Below, piece by piece: positions 26,697 to 35,624 of a stretch of DNA of 64,000 nt; positions within the stretch are counted from its first letter, which is position 1, and the number at the start of each line of letters is the position of its first letter. The translations under genes and the position numbers were made by a program. The DNA is from Domibacillus mangrovi (lineage in GTDB: Bacteria; Bacillota; Bacilli; Bacillales; Domibacillaceae): contig NZ_MRWQ01000010.1 of the NCBI RefSeq assembly GCF_001906925.1, forward strand, positions 62,001-126,000. The letters run 5' to 3'. The notes beneath the pieces were generated by a model. It was not told where the DNA came from. It saw only the letters and a list, made by a program, of their open reading frames with translations, and did no database searches.

Positions 26697-27433
26697 AACA
26701 AGAGTTCCGCTCCTTCCTGTGCGGCACCGAGTAAATCACCCGTCACACCACCAAATTCTCTTTCCATGCCTCTCTTAGTTAAGACGAAATACAATCCCGA
26801 ACAGCTAAGCATCACCCAGAATAACGGAGACATACTATAAATGCTTCCTACAGCTATTATAAACACCGCATATATATATGGAAGCGACTTCGAATAACCT
26901 TTTCGAAAAAAATATGCAAGTCCTTCTTCTTTTGCAAGTGGCACGTATTGTAAGAACAAACCTGTCAATAGCTGTGCCACAAATGGAATGAGCAGTACGA
27001 ACATCGCATTGCCACTCCCTGCTGCAACCGTTTCATAAATGAATAAAAACTTTGCCGATAATAGCAGAACAAGCGCGAGAACACCGAATGCACCAGCGCG
27101 TGGATCGTTTAAAATGGTCAATCGACGATCTTTGTCGCGAAACGAAAAATGCGCATCCGCCCAGTCCATCCAACCGTCAAGATGAAGACCTCCTGTAAAT
27201 GCAATCGGCAAAAGCCAGATGATAAATGCCACAGCCAGCGCTGAAAACGGGAGGTTCCATTCAAGAAACACCCAGAATGCACCGGCATAAAGAATACCTT
27301 TTGCAAGACCAAGCACCGGAAACAAGTGAAGTACTGCCCGCAGTTCTGCTTTCTCCATCGGCAGCGTTTTATGAAGTGGCAGTACCGTAAAAAATTGAAT
27401 AATAATGCCAGCTGCATACAAATAGGCTTTCAT
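26654..27433 (-). CDS. cobS: Adenosylcobinamide-GDP ribazoletransferase
   Basis: CobS is a membrane enzyme that joins AdoCbi-GDP to alpha-ribazole (or its phosphate), closing the nucleotide loop of cobalamin. The product has 259 residues and several membrane segments; the family block FTGGLHLDGWMDWADAHF, with its metal-binding aspartates, is intact. The start overlaps the cobQ stop (ATGA type). Preceding ribosome site is poor, so translational coupling is expected. Confidence 0.93.
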   Translation of the reverse strand: MKAYLYAAGIIIQFFTVLPLHKTLPMEKAELRAVLHLFPVLGLAKGILYAGAFWVFLEWNLPFSALAVAFIIWLLPIAFTGGLHLDGWMDWADAHFSFRDKDRRLTILNDPRAGAFGVLALVLLLSAKFLFIYETVAAGSGNAMFVLLIPFVAQLLTGLFLQYVPLAKEEGLAYFFRKGYSKSLPYIYAVFIIAVGSIYSMSPLFWVMLSCSGLYFVLTKRGMEREFGGVTGDLLGAAQEGAELLLWMIVWLSASFATV

Positions 27434-28890
27434 AAGGAGGACCCATTCAAAATGGCTTCAAACGTCGGCCAATCAAGATAACGTTCAAGATGATTGGCAA
27501 TCACATCATACGTTTGATCTCTATTCATATCCAGTGGCGCGCGTTCTGTCAATCCTTTTACTCGGCGGATCTGATTTAGCCAGTCTGCCCGAAACAGATC
27601 ATTATAAAATAAATGGTGCAAGTACGTGCCGCTCACTTTCCCGTCCGTTGATCTATAGCCCTCTTCATAATCTGCACACACCATAAACGGTTCGCCGCAT
27701 ACCTTCGTTTCGCCAAAATGAATTTCATAGCCCGATAGCGGGATACCACACGCTATTCCTTCTGTTCGAACGACTGTTTTTTCACTTTTAAAAATCGTAT
27801 GAGCTGGAATGATCCCCATGCCGTATGCTACCGAACCCGTTTCACCTGTATCAGTGCCGTCCGGATCAGAAAGTGTTTGACCCATTAATTGAAATCCGCC
27901 GCACAGTCCGGTAACAACACCACCCTCTTTTGCAAAAGAAATAATTCTCTCATCAAGACCCGTTTCTTTTAGAAAAGCAAGATCAGCGAATGCACTTTTC
28001 GTCCCCGGAATAATAACAGCATCCGGTGATCCGAACGAATGGGCTGACTGTACCCAGCGTACATTCACATCGTCTTCAAATGCAAACGGTTCAATATCGC
28101 TTCCATTTGAAATGTACGGCAGCCGGATGACAGCGATATCAATTGCTGCGTTATGCCGTCTTATATCCTGGATCGACAATGAATCTTCGCCATCAAGCGC
28201 ATGCCCTGGCAAAAACGGCAGCACCGCCAGCACTGGAATTCCGGTGTACGTTTCAAGCCACGTTTTCCCGTCTTCAAAGAAGCGTGCATCGCCGTGAAAC
28301 CGATTAACGATAATCCCTTTTACACGTGCACGTTCGTGTTCTTCTAACAGCGTAAGTGTGCCAACGATTGATGCAAACAGTCCGCCACGGTCAATATCGG
28401 CGGTCAGTATTACCGGGACATCAGCCAATTCCGCTGTTTTCATATTCACGACTTCCTGTTTTTTCAAATTCATCTCAACCGGGCTTCCAGCACCTTCAAT
28501 GACAACTATATCGCCAAGTTCACTTACCTCCTGCAATCCCTGCTTGATCGCTGCAATCGCCCGGTCGTAATAATCCGTCCGGTACGCCATCCCCGACATG
28601 ACTTCGAGCCGTTCACCGAACAAGACAATTTCAGATGCTCCATTTCCCGATGGCTTTAACAAGAGTGGGTTCATGCACGGCTTCGCTTCCAAGCCGGCTG
28701 CTTCTGCCTGAAGTCCTTGTGCCCGGCCAATTTCTTTCCCGTCCGCCGTTACATATGAATTGTTTGATACATTTTGTGGTTTAAACGGCACCGGTCTGTA
28801 ACCTTTTTGGATCAGTAGACGGCAAAGTGCTGTTGCAATAAAACTTTTCCCTGCATCCGACGACGTTCCTTGAATCATGACACCGCGCAC
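27430..28890 (-). CDS. cobQ: Cobyric acid synthase
   Basis: CobQ/CbiP amidates the b, d, e and g carboxylates of adenosylcobyrinate a,c-diamide with glutamine and ATP. The product has 486 residues: an N-terminal DethioBiotin-synthetase-like P-loop domain (MIQGTSSDAGKSFIATALCR), then a class I glutamine amidotransferase domain with the nucleophile in GLCGGFQLMG. A GTG start at 28890 with AAGGGG is used. Its presence is notable because the other ring-building genes are absent from the operon; it could rescue cobyrinic intermediates. Confidence 0.93.
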   Translation of the reverse strand: MRGVMIQGTSSDAGKSFIATALCRLLIQKGYRPVPFKPQNVSNNSYVTADGKEIGRAQGLQAEAAGLEAKPCMNPLLLKPSGNGASEIVLFGERLEVMSGMAYRTDYYDRAIAAIKQGLQEVSELGDIVVIEGAGSPVEMNLKKQEVVNMKTAELADVPVILTADIDRGGLFASIVGTLTLLEEHERARVKGIIVNRFHGDARFFEDGKTWLETYTGIPVLAVLPFLPGHALDGEDSLSIQDIRRHNAAIDIAVIRLPYISNGSDIEPFAFEDDVNVRWVQSAHSFGSPDAVIIPGTKSAFADLAFLKETGLDERIISFAKEGGVVTGLCGGFQLMGQTLSDPDGTDTGETGSVAYGMGIIPAHTIFKSEKTVVRTEGIACGIPLSGYEIHFGETKVCGEPFMVCADYEEGYRSTDGKVSGTYLHHLFYNDLFRADWLNQIRRVKGLTERAPLDMNRDQTYDVIANHLERYLDWPTFEAILNGSSL

Positions 28891-29420
28891 GTCATCACCC
28901 CTTTCTTCACAACCGGAATACCATGTTCGACAAGCACTGCCAGATCACTTTGTTTCACAATCTTCTGGTGAACCATTCCAAGCACTTTCATATAATCAGC
29001 CGTTAAATCAGTCGCCGGCGTTTCATACGACAGCTCATTCGAAACGACGACGACCGTTTGGGCTCTTTTATGAATGTTAAGAATGCCATCCGTAATCCTG
29101 ACGCCCGCTTCAAACGCCTCTTTATCTTCCCGAAAATATTCACCGGCAAGAAGCGTCGTTACACAGTCAATGAGCACCGTATCTTTCGGTTCAATAGGTA
29201 TGTCCCCAATATCAACAGACTGTTCAATCGTTGACCACATGTAACCGGAATTTGCCCGGCGCTCGCGGTGATGAAAAATACGTTCATCCATTTCTGCATC
29301 CGTCCTAGACCCGCAAGCAACATACAATAGACGCCCTTCTGGATGAATGTGACGAATCGCAATCTGTTCGGAGATGCCGCTTTTTCCGCTCCGGACACCG
29401 CCAGAAATAAAGATTAACAT
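28875..29420 (-). CDS. cobU: Adenosylcobinamide kinase/guanylyltransferase
   Basis: CobU phosphorylates adenosylcobinamide and then transfers GMP to it, giving AdoCbi-GDP. The 181-residue product starts MLIFISGGVRSGKS with an intact P-loop; other family features are HHRERRANSGYMWSTIE, DCVTTLLAGEY and VVVVSNELSYETPATDL. The ATG at 29420 follows GGAGGA. It overlaps cobD by 7 bp and cobQ by 16 bp. This is the full-length copy; a short divergent homologue is at 25705-26130. Confidence 0.93.
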   Translation of the reverse strand: MLIFISGGVRSGKSGISEQIAIRHIHPEGRLLYVACGSRTDAEMDERIFHHRERRANSGYMWSTIEQSVDIGDIPIEPKDTVLIDCVTTLLAGEYFREDKEAFEAGVRITDGILNIHKRAQTVVVVSNELSYETPATDLTADYMKVLGMVHQKIVKQSDLAVLVEHGIPVVKKGVMTCAVS

Positions 29421-30487
29421 TTGTTCCTCCATTCTATGAGCGCATCGATCAGCCGGTTGTTATCTTGCTCTTTTTTTACAGCGGCTCTCAGCCACTTTCC
29501 ATTTAGTCCATAGAAGTTTTCTGTATGCCGAAGAACGATGCCGCCTTCCATTAAAAAGTGCAGAAGCGGTTTTTGATCATCCAGCTCCGGATCTTTTAAC
29601 AAATAAAAGTTAACGGAAGAGGGCAAGACGAGATAACCGATCCTTTCAAGCTGTTCTTTCATTCTATTTCGTTCACCGTCAATCATTGTCCTTGTTTTAG
29701 ACGCATGATGATGATCACCAGCAATGGATTCCGCTACCTGCAGAGCGATCGCATTGACATTCCAATGCGGACGATAGTTTTTCAACTGACGGATAATCGT
29801 TTCAGAAGCAATGACATAGCCGATACGCAGACCCGCGATCGCATACATTTTTGTTAATGAGTGCATAACAGCAAGATGCGAGAATTCATTCACGTATTTC
29901 GCAAGCGAATCGTCGCTTGCGAAATCGTAAAATGCTTCATCTATAACGATCATAACTTTTGACTGTCTCGTTTTTTCAAGAAGCGAGAGAATGTCCTTTT
30001 CATGAAAAGACTGGCCTGTCGGGTTGTTCGGTGTGCATAAGAATATTACAGCGGCATCGACTGCTTTTTCGATGAGTTCATTAACTGGCAACTTCCAATT
30101 GTCAATAGATACAGGGACGGATTCAACCGGACAGTTGTAAGCCTCACACGCGTCTTCGTATTCAGAGAAAGCCGGTGTACAGATGACCGCTTTTTGGCCG
30201 GCGGCGTGCCGGGCAATGAAATGAATAATTTCTGCTGCACCATTTCCGAGTAAAATCTGTTCATGTGAGACGGTGAACTGTTCCGCGATGGCTGCGACAG
30301 CTTTTCGGCCAGTCGGGTCCGGGTAGTCTTCGATTGTATGTAAAAGAGCCGGCCATTTTTCTTTTAACCAGCTCGGCGGACCGAACGGATTTGTATTCAC
30401 GCTAAAGTCCAGAACATTCCTTGGTTCCGTAACGCCTGATGCTTTATATAAATGGGACGGATTCGCTCCGTGCGATGGCAAATTCAT
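29414..30487 (-). CDS. cobD: L-threonine-O-3-phosphate decarboxylase (PLP-dependent)
   Basis: CobD makes (R)-1-amino-2-propanol phosphate, the linker between corrin ring and nucleotide loop. The product has about 357 residues and the fold-type I aminotransferase pattern: CTPNNPTGQ, DEAFYDF and the PLP-lysine in SLTKMYAIAGLRIGY. It resembles histidinol-phosphate aminotransferases, but operon position, the HGANPSHLYKASG N-terminus and the DFSVNTNPFGPP motif point to CobD. It overlaps cbiB by 44 bp. The ATG at 30487 follows AGGAG. Confidence 0.9.
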   Translation of the reverse strand: MNLPSHGANPSHLYKASGVTEPRNVLDFSVNTNPFGPPSWLKEKWPALLHTIEDYPDPTGRKAVAAIAEQFTVSHEQILLGNGAAEIIHFIARHAAGQKAVICTPAFSEYEDACEAYNCPVESVPVSIDNWKLPVNELIEKAVDAAVIFLCTPNNPTGQSFHEKDILSLLEKTRQSKVMIVIDEAFYDFASDDSLAKYVNEFSHLAVMHSLTKMYAIAGLRIGYVIASETIIRQLKNYRPHWNVNAIALQVAESIAGDHHHASKTRTMIDGERNRMKEQLERIGYLVLPSSVNFYLLKDPELDDQKPLLHFLMEGGIVLRHTENFYGLNGKWLRAAVKKEQDNNRLIDALIEWRNKC

Positions 30488-31424
30488 AAACAAACACTCC
30501 TGCTAGAAACATAGCCACGAATAAGTACGTGGCCCGTTCCATTAATGTGGCGGCTTCCAAAATGTGTTCAGCACGGCGCTCATGGATTGCTTCTCCCATT
30601 CGGGCACGATCTGAGACGATGCCTTTGTACGTATTTAATCCGCCTAGTTCAATTTGTAAAAGGCCAGCCACCGCCGCTTCACACCAGCCGCTATTTGGCG
30701 ACAGATGCTTTTTCGCATCACGCACGACTATATGCCAGGCGCGGCGGCGAATGTCTGTCCGTTTATCTGCTGCGACAACGAGCAAAAAAGCCGTCAGCCG
30801 TGCAGGGATATAATTAACGATATCATCAAAACGTGCCGCCGCTTTACCGAATTGTTCATATGTATCGTTCCGGTAGCCGACCATTGAATCACACGTGTTG
30901 ACTGCTCTATATAAAAGAGCCGCCGGTCCGCCACCGATCATCGCCCAAAATAATGGGGCGATGACACCATCTGACGTATTTTCAGCAATCGTTTCAACTG
31001 CACCGCGTGTGATTTCACCTTCATCGAGGGTATCCGTATCACGCCCGACAATCCACGATAGTTTGCGGCGTGCTTCGTTCATATCTCCATCCTTAAGTGG
31101 CTTATAGACATCCATACCCGCTTCTTTTAAACTGCGTGGGGCAATCGATGCCCAGATCATGATCGCTTCGATCATGATCACAGTACCTGGATGTATCCTT
31201 GATGCGACATATAAGAGAGTCATCGAAGCGCTTGCCGTGACGACGAGAACGACGATGAGCATCGCGATTCCTTTTTCATAGCGGTATGCACCTTTGTTCC
31301 ATTTTATGTCCAGCAGCGCAATGAAATGCCCGAACCATTTAACCGGGTGGGGAGCATTTCTTGGATCACCGATCAGACGATCAAGAATAAGTGCAGCAAT
31401 AATGGCCATAGCATGGGATATCAT
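30444..31424 (-). CDS. cbiB: Adenosylcobinamide-phosphate synthase
   Basis: CbiB is a membrane enzyme that attaches aminopropanol (phosphate) to adenosylcobyric acid. The product has 326 residues with about four to five membrane segments; LILDRLIGDPRNAPHPVKWFG at the start and the central SDGVIAPLFWAMIGGGPAALLYRAVNTCDSMVGY block are diagnostic. With CbiZ it makes a full remodelling route: CbiZ cuts off the aminopropanol arm of imported cobinamides and CbiB rebuilds it. Confidence 0.94.
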   Translation of the reverse strand: MISHAMAIIAALILDRLIGDPRNAPHPVKWFGHFIALLDIKWNKGAYRYEKGIAMLIVVLVVTASASMTLLYVASRIHPGTVIMIEAIMIWASIAPRSLKEAGMDVYKPLKDGDMNEARRKLSWIVGRDTDTLDEGEITRGAVETIAENTSDGVIAPLFWAMIGGGPAALLYRAVNTCDSMVGYRNDTYEQFGKAAARFDDIVNYIPARLTAFLLVVAADKRTDIRRRAWHIVVRDAKKHLSPNSGWCEAAVAGLLQIELGGLNTYKGIVSDRARMGEAIHERRAEHILEAATLMERATYLFVAMFLAGVFVYEFAIARSESVPFI

Positions 31425-32887
31425 CGTATTGCCTTTCTGCGGCTACTTTTTTCGAGCGCTTCAGTGACGCTTTCATACACTGCAAGGCCGATCGCAATGC
31501 CAAGCGGTGTAATCGATCCGGCAAATTGCTGGTACGCTCCTCGCTGTGTAGCCGCAATTAGTATACTATCGGTTGATGTGCCGGTCGCGATGGTGCCCGT
31601 TTCGGGATCACAAACACCCGCATCAGCAAGTGCTTTCGCTTTCGCTTCAGTCGCGGTCATGAGCCCTTGTACAAAAGCTTCTTCCGATAGCTTACCGTTC
31701 GCAAATACCCAAATATTGATTGTTCCAGGTTTATTCTTTTCCTTCCAGCTTGTACGCTGTCTCGTCACATCTACAGCGTTGCCGACACCTGCTGTAGTAA
31801 CGACGAATACCGATACGTCATCCCGAACCTTCCGTCGATATGCCACATCGTCCATTTTCACCGCTGTCATCATACCGACGGTTTCATTTAAGTCAAACCC
31901 GCGTTCACGAAAATAATTTGCTGCTTCTTCTTCAAAGTTATCCAGATTGTAGTTTTTATCGACGTGCCGGTTCACAAATGCACTGCGCCATCCCCATCCG
32001 GCTCCGATGACACCGGATGATAGGGTCTTTAATGGAACAGGTGGACGAATCGAAATGTAGTCACTGTGCCACTCCAATAATTCTTCACCAATTTCAACCG
32101 GCTGCACGTCCGCTCGTGCAGGCAATAAACTCATTTGCGGCTTTGGCACTTCAGGATGCGGCTGTTTTTGCACATCCGTATCATACACGTCATGAATGTG
32201 CTGCTCTTTCATAATGTCAGCTGCTGTACCTATTGCATGCACAGCACCGTTTTTCATTAACAAAAGCCGGTCACAGTAAAGCGACGCGAGGTTTAAATCG
32301 TGAAAAATTGAAATGACGGTGAGTCCATTCGATGTCATTTGTTTTAATAAATCAAGCAAGTCTTTTTGAAACGATAAATCAAGATGATTGGTCGGTTCAT
32401 CAAGCAATAAAATTTCTGGTTCCTGTGCCAATGCCTGTGCAAGAAAGACACGCTGCCGCTCGCCGCCTGACAATGCAGATAGCGGCTTATCTGCAAATAA
32501 AGACGTTCCCGTTTGATTCATCGCTTCCTGCACAGCCGCTTCATCTTCATCGGTCCACGATTTAAAAAATCCAGTTTGGTGCGCATATCGGCCGAGCGAT
32601 ACCGTTTCTTTCACTGTATAGGCAAACTGACTCGACGTCATTTGCGGAAGCACGGCAACGACACGCGCCAATTCTTTCAGTGCATAAGTTGAAATCGGCT
32701 TTTCTTTCACAACAATCGTGCCAGATGCCGGTTTTGTTAACCCGCTGATCATATTCAGCAAGGTCGTTTTCCCGCTCCCGTTCGGCCCGAGAATGCCGAA
32801 CAATTCCCCCTGTTTAACAGAAAAGGATACGCCGCGGACAATAAGCCCGCTTCCGTATCCTCCTGAAAGCTCGTTCACTTGCAGCAT
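31421..32887 (-). CDS. Fusion of corrinoid ABC transporter ATPase with CbiZ amidohydrolase
   Basis: The product has 488 residues. Residues 1 to about 250 are an ABC ATPase of the BtuD/FecE kind (Walker A GPNGSGKT, signature LSGGERQR, Walker B ILLLDEPTNHLD). After a Pro-rich linker, residues about 270-488 form a CbiZ adenosylcobinamide amidohydrolase domain (SSGVIGAGWGWRSAFVNRHV, TTAGVGNAVDVT, GTSTDSILIA). The protein would both energise corrinoid import and process the incoming cobinamide to cobyric acid at the inner membrane face. The ATG at 32887 follows AAGGGGG. It overlaps btuC and cbiB by a few bases. Confidence 0.9.
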   Translation of the reverse strand: MLQVNELSGGYGSGLIVRGVSFSVKQGELFGILGPNGSGKTTLLNMISGLTKPASGTIVVKEKPISTYALKELARVVAVLPQMTSSQFAYTVKETVSLGRYAHQTGFFKSWTDEDEAAVQEAMNQTGTSLFADKPLSALSGGERQRVFLAQALAQEPEILLLDEPTNHLDLSFQKDLLDLLKQMTSNGLTVISIFHDLNLASLYCDRLLLMKNGAVHAIGTAADIMKEQHIHDVYDTDVQKQPHPEVPKPQMSLLPARADVQPVEIGEELLEWHSDYISIRPPVPLKTLSSGVIGAGWGWRSAFVNRHVDKNYNLDNFEEEAANYFRERGFDLNETVGMMTAVKMDDVAYRRKVRDDVSVFVVTTAGVGNAVDVTRQRTSWKEKNKPGTINIWVFANGKLSEEAFVQGLMTATEAKAKALADAGVCDPETGTIATGTSTDSILIAATQRGAYQQFAGSITPLGIAIGLAVYESVTEALEKSSRRKAIR

Positions 32888-33915
32888 CACGCGACGCCCC
32901 CTTTTCGTTTTTTATTTAATAAAATAAGTGCAAATATTGGTGCCCCCACCAGTGACGTAATAACTCCAATCGGAAGCTCGGTCGGTGAAATAATCGTACG
33001 AGCGGTTAAATCAGCCATGATTAAAAATCCTGCACCGGTAATCATTGAAAGTGGTAGCAGGTGTCGGTGATCAGGACCGATGAGAATACGAACAAAATGT
33101 GGAACGACAAGACCGACAAAACCGATCGTGCCGGACACCGCAACTGCCGCACCTGTTAAGACGGAACCCGCAATCAGGACCATCATTTTTTTTCGTTGAA
33201 CATTCACACCGAGATATTTCGCTTTTTCTTCACCAAATGACATCGCATTTAATTCTGGTGCCATATACATGAGTAGCAACGCGCCGCCGATAAAAAATGG
33301 TGTCATAAGCTGTACATATGGCCATCCGCGCATTGAAACACTACCAAGTAGCCAGTTGATAATCTGCCGTAGCTCTTCGCCAGTGAGCGCAATCATCAAT
33401 GAAATGAACGAACCAAGAAACGAGCTGAAAATAATGCCTGTTAAAATAATCGTTTCAAGCTTCATTGAACGCTCAATCGTCTGCGCAAACAAAAGCACAC
33501 AAAAGATCGTTAAAATGGCTGCGGCCACACTGACAACCGGCAGCGTAAATCCACCGAGAAACGGAATCGAGACATGAAAAAACAGCACAAGCACCGCACC
33601 CACTGATGCCCCGGAAGAAACACCAAGTGTATACGGATCAGCTAGCGGGTTACGGAGCAGTCCTTGAAAGGCGGCTCCCGCAATCGCCAGTGAAGCCCCA
33701 ATTAAACCTGCAAGCACCACACGAGGGAACCGGATTTTCCAGACGATATTGTCAATAGATGCGTCCATTGACAGCCCCGTTCCAAATAAATGATGCGCTA
33801 AAATCGCAGCAATGTGCCGAAATGGGACGTGTATCGTTCCAACTGCTGTCCCTATAAAGATGGCCGCAATGAGAAACAACAATGCAAAAGCGTAAGCCGT
33901 TTTTTTATTGGGCAA
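32887..33915 (-). CDS. btuC: Corrinoid ABC transporter permease
   Basis: The product has about 342 residues and the nine to ten membrane segments of BtuC/FecCD permeases, with RFPRVVLAGLIGASLAIAGAAFQ early and the ATPase-contact loop around NALSFGEEKAKYLGV-type sequence. The start is taken as the TTG at 33915, which overlaps the btuF stop and gives the family length; the open frame continues 27 codons upstream inside btuF without a ribosome site. No good SD is visible, so coupling to btuF is likely. Confidence 0.88.
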   Translation of the reverse strand: MPNKKTAYAFALLFLIAAIFIGTAVGTIHVPFRHIAAILAHHLFGTGLSMDASIDNIVWKIRFPRVVLAGLIGASLAIAGAAFQGLLRNPLADPYTLGVSSGASVGAVLVLFFHVSIPFLGGFTLPVVSVAAAILTIFCVLLFAQTIERSMKLETIILTGIIFSSFLGSFISLMIALTGEELRQIINWLLGSVSMRGWPYVQLMTPFFIGGALLLMYMAPELNAMSFGEEKAKYLGVNVQRKKMMVLIAGSVLTGAAVAVSGTIGFVGLVVPHFVRILIGPDHRHLLPLSMITGAGFLIMADLTARTIISPTELPIGVITSLVGAPIFALILLNKKRKGGVA

Positions 33916-34855
33916 AAACGTCTGGGTAGACCGCTTCCGCAATGGATTCAGCTCCTTCTGCAAGACGAGGGCCTGTCCGGCTCGTAATATCGGCATTCAC
34001 TTCAATGACTTCTTTATTTTTCACTGCATTCACGTTATCCCAGCCTTCGCGCATCAACACGCCATCAACCGCGTTTTCCACGTAAGAGCCGTAATTGAGT
34101 AAAATAACATCTGGATTTTTTTCAATTACTGCTTCTTCCGTTACTTGCGGCCATCCTTCTTGATCTACCATTGTATTTTTAACATTAATCAGCTCAAAAA
34201 CTTCATTTAGAAATGTGCCGTTTCCTGCTGTGTAAAGTGTTGGATCAACTTCAAAAAAGACATTTTTCACGTCTTCATCTTTAATAGAAGCGGCTTTTTT
34301 TTCAAGCTCCGCAAAATCCGCTTTTAATTCTTTCACTTCCGTTTCAGCTTCTGCTGTTGTCCCGGTTGCTTGTCCAATTAATTCAAACGAATTATACATT
34401 TCATCGATGCTGTCCGCGTTATTAATGACAAGAACATCGATGCCTGCATCGCGAAGCTGCTGAAGACCTGTTTCAGCAGCGGCACCGGCAGAATCATGTG
34501 CCAAAACAAGATCCGGCTCAAGGCTGATAATTTTTTCAACGTTAAACTCCATGCCACCGACTTTTTCTTTCGTTTGTACGTCTTCCGGATATGTATCATT
34601 ATCCGATACACCAACGATTTCTTCGCCAAGACCTAATTCGTACACGATCTCCGTATTACTTGGTACTAATGTGACAATGCGCTTCGGAGCCGCTTCAATT
34701 TCGACCTTATTACCATCCGCTCCCGTTACAGTAACCGGGAAACCTCCAGCTGTTCCTGTATTTTCATCTGTCGTTTTCGGCGCGTCCGTTTCCTCCGCAC
34801 CGCAGCCTGCAAGTAATGCCGCTGATATTCCTAATGCCAGCCATGATTTTTTCAT
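33905..34855 (-). CDS. btuF: Corrinoid-binding lipoprotein of the ABC transporter
   Basis: This 316-residue solute-binding protein has a lipobox (LLAGC, cysteine near residue 18), so it is tethered outside the membrane. The mature part is a BtuF/FhuD-like periplasmic-binding fold (PKRIVTLVPSNTEIVYELGLGEEIVGVSD, and YTAGNGTFLNEVFEL). An AAAGGAGGA lies 7 nt before the ATG. First gene of the operon, directly after the cobalamin riboswitch terminator, which supports corrinoid instead of siderophore as its ligand. Confidence 0.93.
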   Translation of the reverse strand: MKKSWLALGISAALLAGCGAEETDAPKTTDENTGTAGGFPVTVTGADGNKVEIEAAPKRIVTLVPSNTEIVYELGLGEEIVGVSDNDTYPEDVQTKEKVGGMEFNVEKIISLEPDLVLAHDSAGAAAETGLQQLRDAGIDVLVINNADSIDEMYNSFELIGQATGTTAEAETEVKELKADFAELEKKAASIKDEDVKNVFFEVDPTLYTAGNGTFLNEVFELINVKNTMVDQEGWPQVTEEAVIEKNPDVILLNYGSYVENAVDGVLMREGWDNVNAVKNKEVIEVNADITSRTGPRLAEGAESIAEAVYPDVFAQ

Positions 34856-34879
34856 CAATAATTCCTCCTTTTTTTTCAG

Positions 34880-34912
34880 AAAATAAAAAACACCTCTACG
34901 TGATAGAGGTGA
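34880..34912 (-). terminator. Riboswitch expression-platform terminator of the cobalamin operon
   Basis: On the minus strand CACCTCTA and TAGAGGTG form a hairpin followed by TTTTTTATTTT, immediately before the btuF ribosome site. It is the likely off-state of the cobalamin riboswitch. Confidence 0.85.
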
Positions 34913-34974
34913 GTGAAAGACAGTCAGACCCGTCCGTCACACTACCTATCCGCGTAGGTTGTCAGTGCATCGTT

Positions 34975-35147
34975 CCAAGGCAGGTCTCCTGGCTCATGTT
35001 CATCGCAAAAAACGCCTTCCCGTGTATTTACACAGTGGCTTCGTGTTTTTCACTCCCATTTACAGTGGCGGGACCGCGCTGGAATTTCACCAGCTTCCCT
35101 TTTAAGAAACCGCTATTTGCGGGTTCACCTGGATACGTTCGTATATA
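34975..35147 (-). ncRNA. Cobalamin riboswitch of the btuF operon
   Basis: Read on the minus strand, the leader contains the conserved GGTCCCGCCACTGTAA core (about 35060-35076), an upstream GGGAAGCTGGTGAAATTCCAG hairpin-forming block and the B12 box AGGAGACCTGCC (about 34980-34991). A TATAAT -10 candidate at 35166-35171 lies just upstream. High adenosylcobalamin should favour the downstream terminator and switch off all 13 genes. Confidence 0.93.
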
Positions 35148-35293
35148 TGTTTCCTGTTACATTTCATTATACATGAAAAAGGATAAAGGTTACACTTTTA
35201 GAAAATTCAATATTAACAGAAATTTATATGTTTATTGTGCATGGATAAGTGGTATCTCTTTAGTATATTGCAGAGAATGGAGGCAAATTTATA

Positions 35294-35467
35294 ATGGGTC
35301 CCTTAACAGTTTTTATTCTTTTTCTCATTCTTATGGTCATTGGATTCTTTTTTGTTTATTTTCTCCGTAGCTCATTTGATTCCAGCGACTCGAACCGAAT
35401 TGATAAATTTGCAGACAATCATAACAGCTATTTCAACCATGATTCATCACATGAACAAAAATTATAA
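35294..35467 (+). CDS. Small single-span membrane protein of unknown function
   Basis: A 57-residue frame begins MGPLTVFILFLILMVIGF and continues to a hydrophilic, Ser/Asp/His/Asn-rich tail (SSFDSSDSNRIDKF...HDSSHEQKL). It has one N-terminal membrane helix. A good ribosome site (ATGGAGG) lies 10 nt before the ATG and a strong terminator starts 7 bp after the stop, so it is probably a real monocistronic gene. I do not recognise the family. Confidence 0.65.
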   Translation: MGPLTVFILFLILMVIGFFFVYFLRSSFDSSDSNRIDKFADNHNSYFNHDSSHEQKL

Positions 35468-35474
35468 TGTGACC

Positions 35475-35501
35475 ACCTGTCTATTATAGACAGGTTTTTT
35501 A
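35475..35501 (+). terminator. Terminator of the small membrane protein gene
   Basis: ACCTGTCTA and TAGACAGGT flank a 3-nt loop and are followed by T6. Confidence 0.85.
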
Positions 35502-35522
35502 TGTAAATCACTTTCCTAAATT

Positions 35523-35624
35523 GAATTTGGATTGTCTGAAGAAGACTCAGAAAAATATCAAGAAGAGCTCTCGAAAGAAAAAGTACTGCTCATCATAGAC
35601 GAACAGCCTCCCGATACCTTCTAA
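35523..35624 (+). pseudogene. Relic of a YflT-like general stress protein
   Basis: The frame reads EFGLSEEDSEKYQEELSKEK then [13 protein letters not shown] and a stop. This matches the C-terminal part of YflT/general stress protein 17M domains, in which an LGLSEEDA-x-YYxEL segment is followed by a strand of the type ILVLVD. There is no start codon or upstream domain, and the end overlaps the 3' end of convergent pabC. It is the remaining tail of a lost gene; low conservation limits certainty. Confidence 0.5.
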
